Shown here piece after piece: positions 27,119-35,261 of a stretch of 64,000 bases of DNA. How positions within the stretch are numbered: position 1 is the stretch's first letter; every line of letters starts with the position of its first letter. The notes under the pieces are model-generated. The model made no database searches, had not been told where the DNA came from, and saw nothing but the letters and a program-made list of their open reading frames with translations. The stretch is taken from contig JAFZOJ010000066.1 in the NCBI GenBank assembly GCA_017550685.1, forward strand, positions 1 through 64,000, written 5' to 3'. Source of the stretch: Treponema sp. (GTDB lineage: Bacteria; Spirochaetota; Spirochaetia; Treponematales; Treponemataceae). The position numbers and the translations under genes were made by a program.

Positions 27119-28907
27119 ATGCTTCCTCGTGAACACCGGCTATTGCTCTTCCGCTTGGTTCATCCATATTTTTCCAGGCTTCATCCCATTCAAGAGCCTT
27201 TGCAGTTGAACAGGCAACTCCTGCTTCGTGAGGTACACAGCGTGCGGCACTGTCACTTGGGAAAAGCTTGCTGTATATCTCGCGGTAGTAATACTCTTCC
27301 TTAGTTTTTGGCGGATTTACAGGGAAACGGTTTTCTCGTCGTGCAAATTCTGCATCGCTTACCTTTTCTTCTGTCATTTTCTTGAGTGTATCAATCCAGT
27401 TATAACCTACACCGTCGCTGAACTGCTCTTTTTGTCTCCAGCAGATGCTTTCAGGCAGCATATCTTCAAAAGCCTTTCGCAAAATCCACTTTTCCATACG
27501 TTGTTTCGTGGTCCCTGCGGTCCCTGAGCTTGTCGAAGGGGTCGAAGGGCCTGGGAGTCGAATATTCATCTTATCACTCGGGTTCAATCCCATTGCAATA
27601 TCAATAAAATCCTTATCCAGGAACGGAACACGACCTTCTACACCCCAGGCCATGAGTGATTTGTTTGCACGCAGGCAGTCATAAAGGTGCAGCTTGCTCA
27701 TTTTTCGTACCAGTTCTTCGTGGAATTCCTGAGCATTTGGTGCCTTGTGGAAGTACAAATAACCTCCGAAAAGCTCATCACTTCCTTCGCCGCTCAAAAC
27801 CATTTTGATACCCATTGATTTAATTACGCGGGCAAGCAGATACATTGGAGTTGAGGCACGAACTGTTGTGATATCGTAGGTTTCTATGTGGTAAATTACA
27901 TCAGGCAAGGCATCCAGCGCTTCCTGAATTGTAAAATGAACCTCGTGATGAACTGTTCCTATATAATCTGCGGCTTTTTTTGCTGCCACAAGGTCCGGTG
28001 AACCTTCAAGTCCAACTGCAAAACTGTGCAGCTGAGGCCACCAGGCACCTTCCTTACTGTCTGTTTCAACACGTTTTTTACTGTATTTTTGAGTAATTGC
28101 CGCAATAATTGAACTGTCCAAACCTCCGCTGAGCAAAACACCATAAGGAACATCACTCATAAGCTGAGCTTTTACGGCAGTTTCAAGTCCATTTCTGACT
28201 TTTTCGATTACTGCAGGATTGATTACATCACCTTTTTCATCTGTGGCCTTTGGTGCATTCTTAACTGCATCGTATTTTTCCCAGTCACGCTTGTACCATC
28301 GTACAGGAGCCTCAGAGCCGGAAATCAAATAACTTCCATTAGGAAATTCTTCAATTGTCTGGCAGTCACCTTCCAGAGCCTTAAGCTCACTTGCAACATA
28401 ATATCTTCCGTTTTTGTCCCACCCCTGATAAAGAGGAATAACACCAATTTCATCACGGGCAATAAGATAAACATCGCGCTCACTGTCATAAAGAGCAAAA
28501 GCAAAAATACCCGAAAGCTCTTCAATCATTTTGGTAAAATCGCCGGAATCACGGTATTTTTTATAAAGAGGAATTATTACTTCGCAGTCACTTCCTGTCC
28601 TGAAGTTATATTTACCATCAAATTCTGCACGAATTGTCTTGTGATTGTAGATTTCGCCGTTAGCTGCAAGGATAATTTTTTCATCATCGCTTACAAGGGG
28701 CTGTTTTCCACTCAAAGGATCTACTATAGAAAGGCGTTCATGGCTCAAAATAGCATTTTCCCCGGTGTAAACACCGCTCCAATCCGGTCCGCGATGCCTG
28801 ATTCTCTTGCTCATTTCAAGAACCTGTGCCCTAAGCTCTTCTTTCAATCCCTCGGCAATAGGTGCACTACCGCTATTTAAATCAAAACAACCTACAAAAC
28901 CACACAT
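27108..28907 (-). CDS. asnB: Asparagine synthetase B with a repeat insertion
   Basis: A 599-residue glutamine-hydrolysing asparagine synthetase. Cys2 (MCGFVGC) is the class II glutaminase nucleophile, with SIVDPLSGKQPL and ANGEIYNHK in the same domain. The synthetase domain shows the PP-loop LLSGGLDSSIIAA and SGEGSDELFGGY. Residues about 452-467 (PSTPSTSSGTAGTT) have no counterpart in the usual sequence between RL and KMEKWILRK; they are the translation of the dispersed CTTCGACA repeat in reverse. The insertion is in frame and in a surface region, so function is probably kept. TGGAGG precedes the ATG. It leads the operon asnB-carB(C)-pyrG-glnA-ANTAR, with a promoter and hexaloop-terminator upstream. 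Confidence 0.95.
27508..27555 (-). repeat. In-frame palindromic repeat inside asnB
   Basis: On the minus strand the stretch contains CCCTTCGAC, CCCTTCGACAAGCTCAGGGA and a second GGGACC. This is the same repeat as in carA and in two intergenic spots, read in a different frame (giving PSTSSG rather than RQAQGP). Confidence 0.88.
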
Positions 28908-28922
28908 ACAAACCTCCAGACC

Positions 28923-28982
28923 AAAAAAAAGAGGCCGTAGATAGTATTCCCGAAAGAATATTATCTACGACCTCTTTGTCGT
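28923..28982 (-). promoter_or_regulatory. Hexaloop/terminator leader of asnB
   Basis: Minus strand: stem ACGAC, loop AAAGAG (28972-28977), stem GTCGT, a perfect 5 bp hexaloop hairpin. The loop end and 3' strand overlap a terminator with arms GAGGTCGTAGATA / TATCTACGGCCTC (one mispair) and T8 (28923-28930). TGGAGG and the asnB ATG follow. This leader would also control the ANTAR gene at the operon end. Confidence 0.85.
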
Positions 28983-28994
28983 GTTATTAGTAAT

Positions 28995-29023
28995 ATAATA
29001 TTGAAAATGTATTGCGCTGTCAA
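28995..29023 (-). promoter_or_regulatory. asnB operon promoter
   Basis: Minus strand TTGACA (29018-29023), 17 bp spacer, TATTAT (28995-29000). The predicted start lies about five bases before the hexaloop stem. Confidence 0.85.
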
Positions 29024-29102
29024 GTAAATGGATAAAACTGCGGTAGTGAACAAATTCAATATTTATCAGTGTATATTATTAAAAAATTGATTTCCATTTG
29101 TA

Positions 29103-29131
29103 TTCACAATTTTGTTAAAATATTATATAAT
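29103..29131 (+). promoter_or_regulatory. Promoter of the iron-sulfur/flavoprotein operon
   Basis: TTCACA (29103-29108), 17 bp spacer, TATAAT (29126-29131), about 30 bp before the 29162 start. Divergent from the asnB promoter; no hexaloop element is present on this side. Confidence 0.65.
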
Positions 29132-29161
29132 TTTATAAATATTGTATTTATAGAGGCAAAT

Positions 29162-29851
29162 ATGTCAGAAAAAGAAATGGCCACAATTTATATTTTTGGT
29201 AAAAAATATGATGTACCGGCAGAGCTTACAATTATGAATGCTATGGAATATGCCGGATATCAGCTTAAGCGCGGCTGCGGATGTCGTAACGGCTTCTGCG
29301 GAGCTTGTGCTACAATCTACCGTATCAAGGGACAGAACCAGCTTCAGACTTGTCTGGCCTGTTCAAAGAAAGTTGAAAACGATATGTATATCGCAACCCT
29401 TCCTTTCTTCCCGCTTGTTAAACAGATTTATGATATCAACAAAATCAAACCTGAGCAGCAGCTTATGATGCAGCTTTACCCGGAAATCTATTCTTGTGTA
29501 GGCTGTAACGCTTGTACACGTGCCTGTCCGCAGAGCCTTCAGACAATGCAGTACATTGCTTATGCTCAGAGAGGTGATTTTGCAAAATGTGCAGACCTTT
29601 CTTTTGACTGCGTAATGTGCGGATGCTGTTCTAGCCGCTGTCCTGCAGGTATTTCTCATCCACAGGTTGCAGAGCTTGCACGCCGTATCAACGGTAAGTA
29701 CATTCAGCCCGAAGCACAGCACCTGCTTGACCGTGTTGCAGAAATTGATTCCGGAGCCTGCGAAGAAGCAATCAAGAAGTTTGTTGAAATGTCTACAGGT
29801 AACAAAGACGAAATCAAGAACCTTTATAACAACAGAGACATTGAGAAGTAA
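29162..29851 (+). CDS. Iron-sulfur subunit, fumarate reductase/succinate dehydrogenase-like
   Basis: A 229-residue electron-transfer protein. The N-terminal part is a 2Fe-2S ferredoxin fold with cysteines in RGCGCRNGFCGAC and CLAC; the C-terminal part has two 4Fe-4S sites, CVGCNACTRACP and CVMCGCCSSRCP. The domain order is that of SdhB/FrdB. The start at 29162 is chosen because ferredoxin homology begins right after it and the longer frame covers the promoter. The next gene is a large flavoprotein 14 bp away. I infer a soluble or loosely membrane-bound two-subunit reductase; no membrane anchor gene (FrdC/D) is seen. The AsrA/AsrB-like pair at the window start could be a functional neighbour. 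Confidence 0.82.
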   Translation: MSEKEMATIYIFGKKYDVPAELTIMNAMEYAGYQLKRGCGCRNGFCGACATIYRIKGQNQLQTCLACSKKVENDMYIATLPFFPLVKQIYDINKIKPEQQLMMQLYPEIYSCVGCNACTRACPQSLQTMQYIAYAQRGDFAKCADLSFDCVMCGCCSSRCPAGISHPQVAELARRINGKYIQPEAQHLLDRVAEIDSGACEEAIKKFVEMSTGNKDEIKNLYNNRDIEK

Positions 29852-29865
29852 GGAGACAGACGAAT

Positions 29866-31503
29866 ATGTACGGAAATTATCTTGACGATGCTGCAAAAAT
29901 CGTAGCAGAAAAACGCGAAGAAAACCTTAAATTTGAACATGCTCGTCTTACTGCCGAAGAAAAAGACGATCTTCTTTTGAAATTCCATCCGGACCGCATT
30001 AAGGAACAGTTTACAGAGCTTAAGATTGGACCAAACAAGGGACAGAAGGCTCCTATTGAACTTGCCCAGATGCTTCAGGCAAAACCACGCCTTGAACCGG
30101 AAAAAATAGACCTTAACCACATTGATTACGAAGCAGATGTACTTGTAATTGGTGGTGGAGGGGCTGGAACTTCTGCCGCTATCATGGCAAGCGAAGCCGG
30201 TGCAAAAGTTTTGCTCGTAACAAAGCTCCGTGTTGGCGATGCAAATACAATGATGGCCGAAGGTGGTATCCAGGCTGCAGACAAGCCTAATGACTCACCT
30301 GCCCAGCACTATCTTGATGCTTTTGGCGGCGGTCACTTTGACGGAAAACCAGAACTTGTATATACACTTGTAAACAAGGCTCCATCTGTAATCAAATGGC
30401 TCAACGACCTTGGTGTTGAATTTGACAAGATGCCAGACGGTACAATGGTAACAACTCACGGTGGTGGTACAAGCCGCAAGCGTATGCACGCATGTAAGGA
30501 CTATTCCGGTGCCGAAATTATGCGTACACTCCGCGACGAAACCTTTAACCGCGCAGATAAAATAACAGTCGTAGACTTTACAGCTGCTATCGAAATCATT
30601 AAGAATGATAAGGGCGAAGCTGCAGGTGCAGTATTGCTCAATATCGAAACAGGCGAAGTCCGCATTGCCAAGGCAAAGGTAGTAATTATTTCTACAGGTG
30701 GTGCAGGACGTATGCACTATCAGGGCTTCCCTACATCTAACCACTACGGCGCTACAGCCGACGGTCTTGTAATGGCTTACCGTGCCGGTGCAAAGCTTCT
30801 TTACCAGGATTCTTTGCAGTATCACCCGACTGGTGCTGCCTACCCGACACAGATTCTTGGAAAGCTCGTAACAGAAAAGGTTCGCTCACTTGGAGCAAAG
30901 CTTATAAACAAAGACGGTGAAGTTTACATCCACCCTCTTGAAACACGCGACGTAAACGCTAGTGGTATTATCCGCGAAGTTCGAGAAGGCCGTGGTGTTA
31001 AGAACGACGTACAGGATGCTGTATGGCTTGATACTCCAATGATCGAAATGATTCACGGAGAAGGAACAATCCTTAAGTCAATTCCTGCTATGTACAACAT
31101 GTTCATTAAGTATGGAATCGATATCCGCAAGGAACCAATTCTTGTTTACCCAACACTCCACTATCAGAATGGTGGTGTTGAAATTGACAAGACATGTCAT
31201 ACAAACGTTGCTAACCTGCTCGTTGCAGGAGAAGCTTCCGGTGGTGTTCACGGAACAAACCGATTGATGGGTAACTCTCTGCTGGATGTTGTAGTATTCG
31301 GACGCGAAGCCGGAATCGAAGCCGGTAAAATGTTCAAGGATATCAAGCTTTCTGACAAGCTCAACCTTGACCACGTAAAAGCCTTTGAAAAGGAACGCGA
31401 TGCCGCAGGAATTAAGGGCGACGAGATTTCTCCAAAGATTCTTCCACGCTACACCCACGGAAATCCGGAATTTGAAAAGGAAATTCCGGGAGCAACACTC
31501 TAA
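29866..31503 (+). CDS. FAD-binding flavoprotein, fumarate reductase/aspartate oxidase family
   Basis: A 545-residue protein. After about 90 residues of a family-specific N-terminus comes the FAD-binding Rossmann motif VLVIGGGGAGTSAA, then NTMMAEGGIQAAD, THGGGTSRKR, QYHPTGA, and the C-terminal VAGEASGGVHGTNRLMGNS, all typical of FrdA/SdhA/NadB flavoproteins. The shared conserved residues bind FAD and the dicarboxylate. The AAGGAGA at the end of the preceding gene is its Shine-Dalgarno. Together with the iron-sulfur subunit it likely reduces fumarate, but related flavoproteins act on other enoates, so the substrate is not certain. A terminator follows at 31540-31573. Confidence 0.85.
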   Translation: MYGNYLDDAAKIVAEKREENLKFEHARLTAEEKDDLLLKFHPDRIKEQFTELKIGPNKGQKAPIELAQMLQAKPRLEPEKIDLNHIDYEADVLVIGGGGAGTSAAIMASEAGAKVLLVTKLRVGDANTMMAEGGIQAADKPNDSPAQHYLDAFGGGHFDGKPELVYTLVNKAPSVIKWLNDLGVEFDKMPDGTMVTTHGGGTSRKRMHACKDYSGAEIMRTLRDETFNRADKITVVDFTAAIEIIKNDKGEAAGAVLLNIETGEVRIAKAKVVIISTGGAGRMHYQGFPTSNHYGATADGLVMAYRAGAKLLYQDSLQYHPTGAAYPTQILGKLVTEKVRSLGAKLINKDGEVYIHPLETRDVNASGIIREVREGRGVKNDVQDAVWLDTPMIEMIHGEGTILKSIPAMYNMFIKYGIDIRKEPILVYPTLHYQNGGVEIDKTCHTNVANLLVAGEASGGVHGTNRLMGNSLLDVVVFGREAGIEAGKMFKDIKLSDKLNLDHVKAFEKERDAAGIKGDEISPKILPRYTHGNPEFEKEIPGATL

Positions 31504-31507
31504 ATAA

Positions 31508-31573
31508 CTGTCATGCCGAACTTGTTTCGGCATCTCATAAAAAAAGCCGCAGTCATATCACTGCGGCTTTTCT
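31508..31573. terminator. REP-like palindrome and bidirectional terminator
   Basis: A short palindrome (TGCCGAA / TTCGGCA, 31513-31532) is followed by AGCCGCAGT / ACTGCGGCT (31545-31568) with A-run before and T-run after, serving both converging genes. Confidence 0.85.
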
Positions 31574-31587
31574 ATTTTTATAATCTT

Positions 31588-32874
31588 TTAAATTTCCATT
31601 CCAAAACCTATGCCCGCACCGACATTCAGTCCAATAATATTATCAAAAGATATTTCAACTTTTGCACATAATACAGAAATATTAACAACAAAACCTGTCT
31701 CTGCTTTTAATGCAACAAGACTGTTTTTTTCATAAATCTTTGGAACATAAATATTTTCTTTATTAGAAAAATCTCCCCTTAGCCCGACACCTCCACCAAT
31801 ATACCAGGCAAGATTATTAAACAATCTTCTTTCATAATTAAAATCGAATATTATTCCATGCAGATTATTTCCATCTTCTTTATTCCGCAAATATTCTATT
31901 CCATTAATCATAGCAATAGAATCTAAACCAAATTGCAAATCTAATCCAATCCCAATTCTATTAAAATTTACATTTTTATTACGTAATGATTCATAAGGAA
32001 TATTTGCAGATAAAATAAGTGCTATATATGAATCCATTCCATTATAATTAACATCAATGAAAGTCTTATTGATTTGTTTTTCAAAACCTTCCACTACAGC
32101 ATCATTAATAGTTTCTTCTCGGTTTGTAGAATTCGAAGTTTTGCTTGGAGCTTTTTTATTTCCCATAACAGGTGGCAGAGGAAGATTATTTAATTTTGAC
32201 GGATATTCAATACAATATATTTCATCCGGACGGCATTGAATTTCTTCACCATTATTAACATAACCATATACTACATACCCAAGATTATCTGTCCAGGTAG
32301 GATCAATCCAAAACCATACACCGTCTGCACGCATAACCCAAAGCCATGCATGATGTTCTGCCCTTTCACCTTCATTATACAATCTATGAGTCTTTATATT
32401 CTTATAACTTTTAGTACCAAAAGTTCTTATATAAACTCCATTTTGAATGCTAGTAGCTTTGGCTTTTTCTGTTGGACTTGAAAGAATAATTTCATTTGAA
32501 TTCTCATGGACACCTGCAATCCAGAATTGTCCTTCGAACATTCCCTGCTCATTATACCATGATTTATAGTTATCAATATCATTCCAGGCAAACTGAGCAT
32601 AATCAAAACAAACTCCATAAAAAGTTGTTGTTCTTGTCATATTACCTGACATTTCTCTAAATCTTTCAGCCATAAATTTAGGTACATAATAATCCATTGG
32701 ATCATCATACCATCCACCTCCGGCTTGTGTAGCAGAGTATTGACCTATACATGCAGTTTGAATCGCAAGATCCTGAATTGCATTAGTAAAGGAATCTGCA
32801 AAACATGAAAATCCGAGACAACACAATAAAAAGAATTGTAAAATATTTCGTTTAAGTATTTTCATTTTTTTCAT
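31588..32874 (-). CDS. Exported transglutaminase-like protein with C-terminal barrel
   Basis: A 428-residue protein with a signal peptide (cleavage probable after FSCFA, residue 26). A transglutaminase-like papain fold is suggested by the ordered triad C89 (YGVCFDYA), H175 (HHAWLWV) and D191 (WIDPTWTD). A linker rich in Ser/Asn/Lys follows, then a C-terminal region from about residue 265 with alternating strands and glycine-rich ends (WYIGGGVGLRG, GLNVGAGIGFGMEI) like a small outer-membrane barrel or opacity-type domain. Activity could be protease, peptidoglycan-related or amide-bond forming; the sequence does not decide. It overlaps the gene upstream by 4 bp and is co-transcribed with it. 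A second start at residue 4 is possible. Confidence 0.75.
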   Translation of the reverse strand: MKKMKILKRNILQFFLLCCLGFSCFADSFTNAIQDLAIQTACIGQYSATQAGGGWYDDPMDYYVPKFMAERFREMSGNMTRTTTFYGVCFDYAQFAWNDIDNYKSWYNEQGMFEGQFWIAGVHENSNEIILSSPTEKAKATSIQNGVYIRTFGTKSYKNIKTHRLYNEGERAEHHAWLWVMRADGVWFWIDPTWTDNLGYVVYGYVNNGEEIQCRPDEIYCIEYPSKLNNLPLPPVMGNKKAPSKTSNSTNREETINDAVVEGFEKQINKTFIDVNYNGMDSYIALILSANIPYESLRNKNVNFNRIGIGLDLQFGLDSIAMINGIEYLRNKEDGNNLHGIIFDFNYERRLFNNLAWYIGGGVGLRGDFSNKENIYVPKIYEKNSLVALKAETGFVVNISVLCAKVEISFDNIIGLNVGAGIGFGMEI

Positions 32875-33323
32875 TTTGAGCTATTTTTTTTATAAAATTC
32901 ATCTGATTCATCAAAAAAATCCATAAAACTGTTTCTTATTTTACCCTTTTTATATGTAAATACATATCTTCTGATTCTATTACCAAAATCAACAAAAGCA
33001 ACAGCATAAGCAGCACTATATTCTTCCATTACATTATAAATAATCTGAAGATTTTCATTATCATCGCATTTGTGCCAAATATCTGCATATCCTAACTCAT
33101 TATCATTTTTTGCTTTTACAAGAACAGAATGTTTTCCTTCCCAAATAGATCTATCATTTGCAAGCTTTGATGCATCACCCCATTTCTTGAAGAAATAAAC
33201 ATTGGCAGTTGCACCATCAGGCATAATCATTTCGTCCTGAATATAATCATACGCATAATCATCTGCAAAAAGTCCTGTACCAATTAACAAAAATCCTAAA
33301 ATAATAGATAAAATTTTTTTCAT
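32871..33323 (-). CDS. Small exported protein, unknown function
   Basis: A 150-residue protein with a clear signal peptide (MKKILSIILGFLLIGTGLFA, 20 residues). The mature part is acidic and tyrosine-rich with no family I recognise. AAGGAGA sets the start. It is followed with 4 bp overlap by the transglutaminase-like gene, so the two are made together and may work together in the envelope. It diverges from an XRE regulator, and the shared 87 bp region has two copies of a palindromic operator, so the pair is probably under that regulator's control. Confidence 0.75.
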   Translation of the reverse strand: MKKILSIILGFLLIGTGLFADDYAYDYIQDEMIMPDGATANVYFFKKWGDASKLANDRSIWEGKHSVLVKAKNDNELGYADIWHKCDDNENLQIIYNVMEEYSAAYAVAFVDFGNRIRRYVFTYKKGKIRNSFMDFFDESDEFYKKNSSK

Positions 33324-33346
33324 TTTAAATCTCCTTCATATTTAAT

Positions 33347-33401
33347 AACTCTATATTTAGAGTTTATGTATTTGAATTATACCATTACTCTATATTTAGA
33401 G
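33347..33401. promoter_or_regulatory. Paired operator palindromes for the XRE regulator
   Basis: The 14-mer CTCTATATTTAGAG occurs twice, at 33349-33362 and 33388-33401, exactly 39 bp apart; the first extends to 18 bp with arms AACTCTA / TAGAGTT. They fill the short region between the divergent exported-protein operon and the xre gene, so a dimer of the XRE protein probably binds them and represses both directions. Confidence 0.75.
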
Positions 33402-33410
33402 CAAGCTCCA

Positions 33411-33617
33411 ATGGAAAAAGAAGTCGAAGATGTGATAGATAAGATTCGCGCTATTAGAATAGAGAAAAATATTTCTATATTAAACTTGTCATTAGAATCT
33501 GGAGTTTCACGAAGTCATCTTTTTTATATTGAATCAAAAAAGACAATTCCTTCTTTGGAAACACTTACAAAAATAGCTCATGCAATGGGGTTACAATTAA
33601 AAGACTTCTTTATTTAG
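33411..33617 (+). CDS. XRE-family DNA-binding regulator
   Basis: A 68-residue protein that is almost entirely one helix-turn-helix domain: IRAIRIEKNISILNLSLE, then SGVSRSHLFYIESKKTIPS and LETLTKIAHAMGLQLKDFF. The start at 33411 is chosen because the HTH fold begins right there and the longer frame from 33366 would cover the operators. No sensor domain is present, so it is either a simple repressor or an antitoxin-like regulator. It stands between the exported pair (divergent) and the type III toxin locus (downstream, same strand); the toxin has its own promoter right after the xre stop codon. Confidence 0.88.
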   Translation: MEKEVEDVIDKIRAIRIEKNISILNLSLESGVSRSHLFYIESKKTIPSLETLTKIAHAMGLQLKDFFI

Positions 33618-33624
33618 TTTTTGC

Positions 33625-33653
33625 TTGACGATAATCTTAAAGTAGACTATATT
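33625..33653 (+). promoter_or_regulatory. Promoter of the type III toxin-antitoxin locus
   Basis: TTGACG (33625-33630), 17 bp spacer, TATATT (33648-33653). The predicted start is near 33660, the first base of the antitoxin pseudoknot. Confidence 0.82.
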
Positions 33654-33659
33654 ATATGT

Positions 33660-33729
33660 AAGGATATCGCACCTTTAATTGCGAAACTTATACGGCCGAA
33701 GTAGTTTTTATTACTTCGGCGCTTTTTTT
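33660..33729 (+). ncRNA. Candidate single-unit type III antitoxin RNA with terminator
   Basis: About 35 nt lie between the predicted start and an intrinsic terminator. They fold as an H-type pseudoknot: stem TCGCA (33667-33671) with TGCGA (33680-33684), while AAGG (33660-33663) pairs with CCTT (33672-33675) in its loop. A terminator follows (arms GCCGAAGTA / TACTTCGGC, 33695-33720, then T7), and the toxin ATG is two bases later. This promoter-RNA-terminator-toxin order is that of type III systems, but those I know have several tandem repeats and here only one unit is visible. Confidence 0.65.
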
Positions 33730-33731
33730 CT

Positions 33732-34217
33732 ATGAATAAAATCAAAATTTATGAGATTGATGCTACTTATATCAAATATCTTTCTACTTTTGAGCAGCAT
33801 CTTTTTAGAAATAAGAAAATATCTCAAAGCTTTTCACGTAAATATGTTGGAGTATTACTTGAAGTAAATGGATTTAATTATTTTGCTCCGCTTTCTTCAT
33901 ACAAACCTAAACATAAATCATTAATGGAAACTGTAGATTTTATAAAAATAGGATCTTTAGCTGTAATTAATATTAACAACATGTTTCCTGCCCCTCTTAA
34001 AGTATGTAAACCAGTTATTTTTTCAAGTATAAAAGATGAACATTATCGCAATCTTATAAGAGCAGAATACAGGATAATTAAACAGAAATCTAATTTATTA
34101 ATTCAAAACGTAAGTTTAGTATACAACCATAAACTGCTTAATGATGGGAAATCTAAACTAAGCCAGCGTTGTAATAATTTTCAGCTACTTGAAGAAAAGT
34201 GTCGTGAATGGAAATAA
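33732..34217 (+). CDS. Type III toxin, ToxN/AbiQ family endoribonuclease
   Basis: A 161-residue protein that follows the ToxN pattern along its length: YIKYL near the start, YVGVLLEVNGFNYFAPLSS (the GIVLEI...YLAPLTS motif of ToxN), VININNMFP, a central helix with HYRNLIRAEYRII, and the C-terminal CNNFQLLEEKCREW that matches the CNFSLLEEKYRDF ending of ToxN. ToxN toxins cut cellular RNA and are held inactive by a pseudoknotted RNA made from repeats just upstream; several such loci block phages by abortive infection. It lies directly behind a terminator that limits toxin transcription, with no Shine-Dalgarno visible. Family assignment is strong; the defence role is inferred. Confidence 0.9.
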   Translation: MNKIKIYEIDATYIKYLSTFEQHLFRNKKISQSFSRKYVGVLLEVNGFNYFAPLSSYKPKHKSLMETVDFIKIGSLAVININNMFPAPLKVCKPVIFSSIKDEHYRNLIRAEYRIIKQKSNLLIQNVSLVYNHKLLNDGKSKLSQRCNNFQLLEEKCREWK

Positions 34218-34433
34218 AAGCAGTCTTTACGAGCGAAACGTTGCAACCCATAATCGTAGATTACCACAACTTCAAATCGCAATGACAATTTTTTTTTCAC
34301 TTTTTTTCATTTTTCTCTTGACCTTCCACTTGGTGGAACCCTTAGAATTATAATTGTTGGATCTTCAAGGGGCCCTTCGAGAGCCTCAGGAACCACATAA
34401 AGATTCAATTATTTCACAAAGGAGGAAGGTTTT
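34218..34433 (+). repeat. Gap with palindromic repeat remnants
   Basis: No gene is seen. The gap holds a small palindrome (TTCCAC / GTGGAA, 34324-34338) and a copy of the dispersed repeat (CCTTCGAGAGCCTCAGGAAC, 34373-34392). A -10-like TATAAT at 34349-34354 lacks a good -35 partner. AAGGAGGAAGG before 34434 is the Shine-Dalgarno of yhfC. Confidence 0.6.
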
Positions 34434-35252
34434 ATGATTACACAAACAGTACCGGCGTTAAGCTTTGTAACAATGGGAATCTCACTTTTATTCGGAATAG
34501 CAATTCCTTTGGGATTGTTCATTTTCTACCGCAAAAAGTATGACTGCAAAATAAAGCCGTTTATTACAGGCTGTATAACCTTTTTAGTTTTTGCAATTGT
34601 ACTGGAAAGCATCTGCCACGCAATTATTCTCGCAGGAGGCAGGCAGGAGTATATTATGGCCAGGCCTTTATTATACGGTTTATACGGCGGTTTAATGGCA
34701 GGCCTTTTTGAAGAAACAGGTCGTTTCCTTGCATTCAAGACTGTGCTCAAAGACTCACACGATACTGACAACACAGCCCTTATGTATGGTGCAGGCCACG
34801 GTGGTTTTGAAGCATTCTACATTCTTTTTGCTTCAAGTATTTCAAATATTGTAATGGCCGCAATGATCAATTCCGGCAACACCCAGCTTCTTACAGCAAG
34901 TCTTACAGGAGACAAACTGTCAGCAATGCAGCAGCTTATAGACACACTTGTTACAACAAAACCATTAGCCTATTGCGCAGGAATAATCGAACGGTTCCCT
35001 GCAGTTGCATTCCATATTTCACTGTCTGTAATTGTATGGTTTGCTGTAAAGAATAAGGATAAATGGTACTTATACCCGCTTGCAATCTTCATGCATATGG
35101 TATTGGACGCCGTTACAGCAACTCTTGCAGCCATGAAGGTTAATTTAGTTTTGATCGAAGTTTTGATTTATGTAATATCCATTGCCGCAGTTTTGCTCGC
35201 CCTTAAAATCTGGCGAAAAAATTCAGGCAGTAATTCCAGAGTTGATGTATAA
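34434..35252 (+). CDS. YhfC-family intramembrane metalloprotease
   Basis: A 272-residue polytopic membrane protein with seven or eight predicted helices. Family motifs with likely zinc ligands are GLFEETGRFLAF (near residue 85), GHGGFEAFYI (near residue 119) and HMVLDAVTA (near residue 222), which together resemble the EExxR/H/H pattern of the CAAX-protease relatives. A strong AAGGAGG precedes the ATG. It starts an apparent operon with a membrane-bound MerR regulator and a YbjQ protein (gaps 9 and 29 bp). This group often associates with stress or bacteriocin self-immunity; here the neighbour could be its regulated substrate, which is speculation. Confidence 0.82.
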   Translation: MITQTVPALSFVTMGISLLFGIAIPLGLFIFYRKKYDCKIKPFITGCITFLVFAIVLESICHAIILAGGRQEYIMARPLLYGLYGGLMAGLFEETGRFLAFKTVLKDSHDTDNTALMYGAGHGGFEAFYILFASSISNIVMAAMINSGNTQLLTASLTGDKLSAMQQLIDTLVTTKPLAYCAGIIERFPAVAFHISLSVIVWFAVKNKDKWYLYPLAIFMHMVLDAVTATLAAMKVNLVLIEVLIYVISIAAVLLALKIWRKNSGSNSRVDV

Positions 35253-35261
35253 TATTAAATT

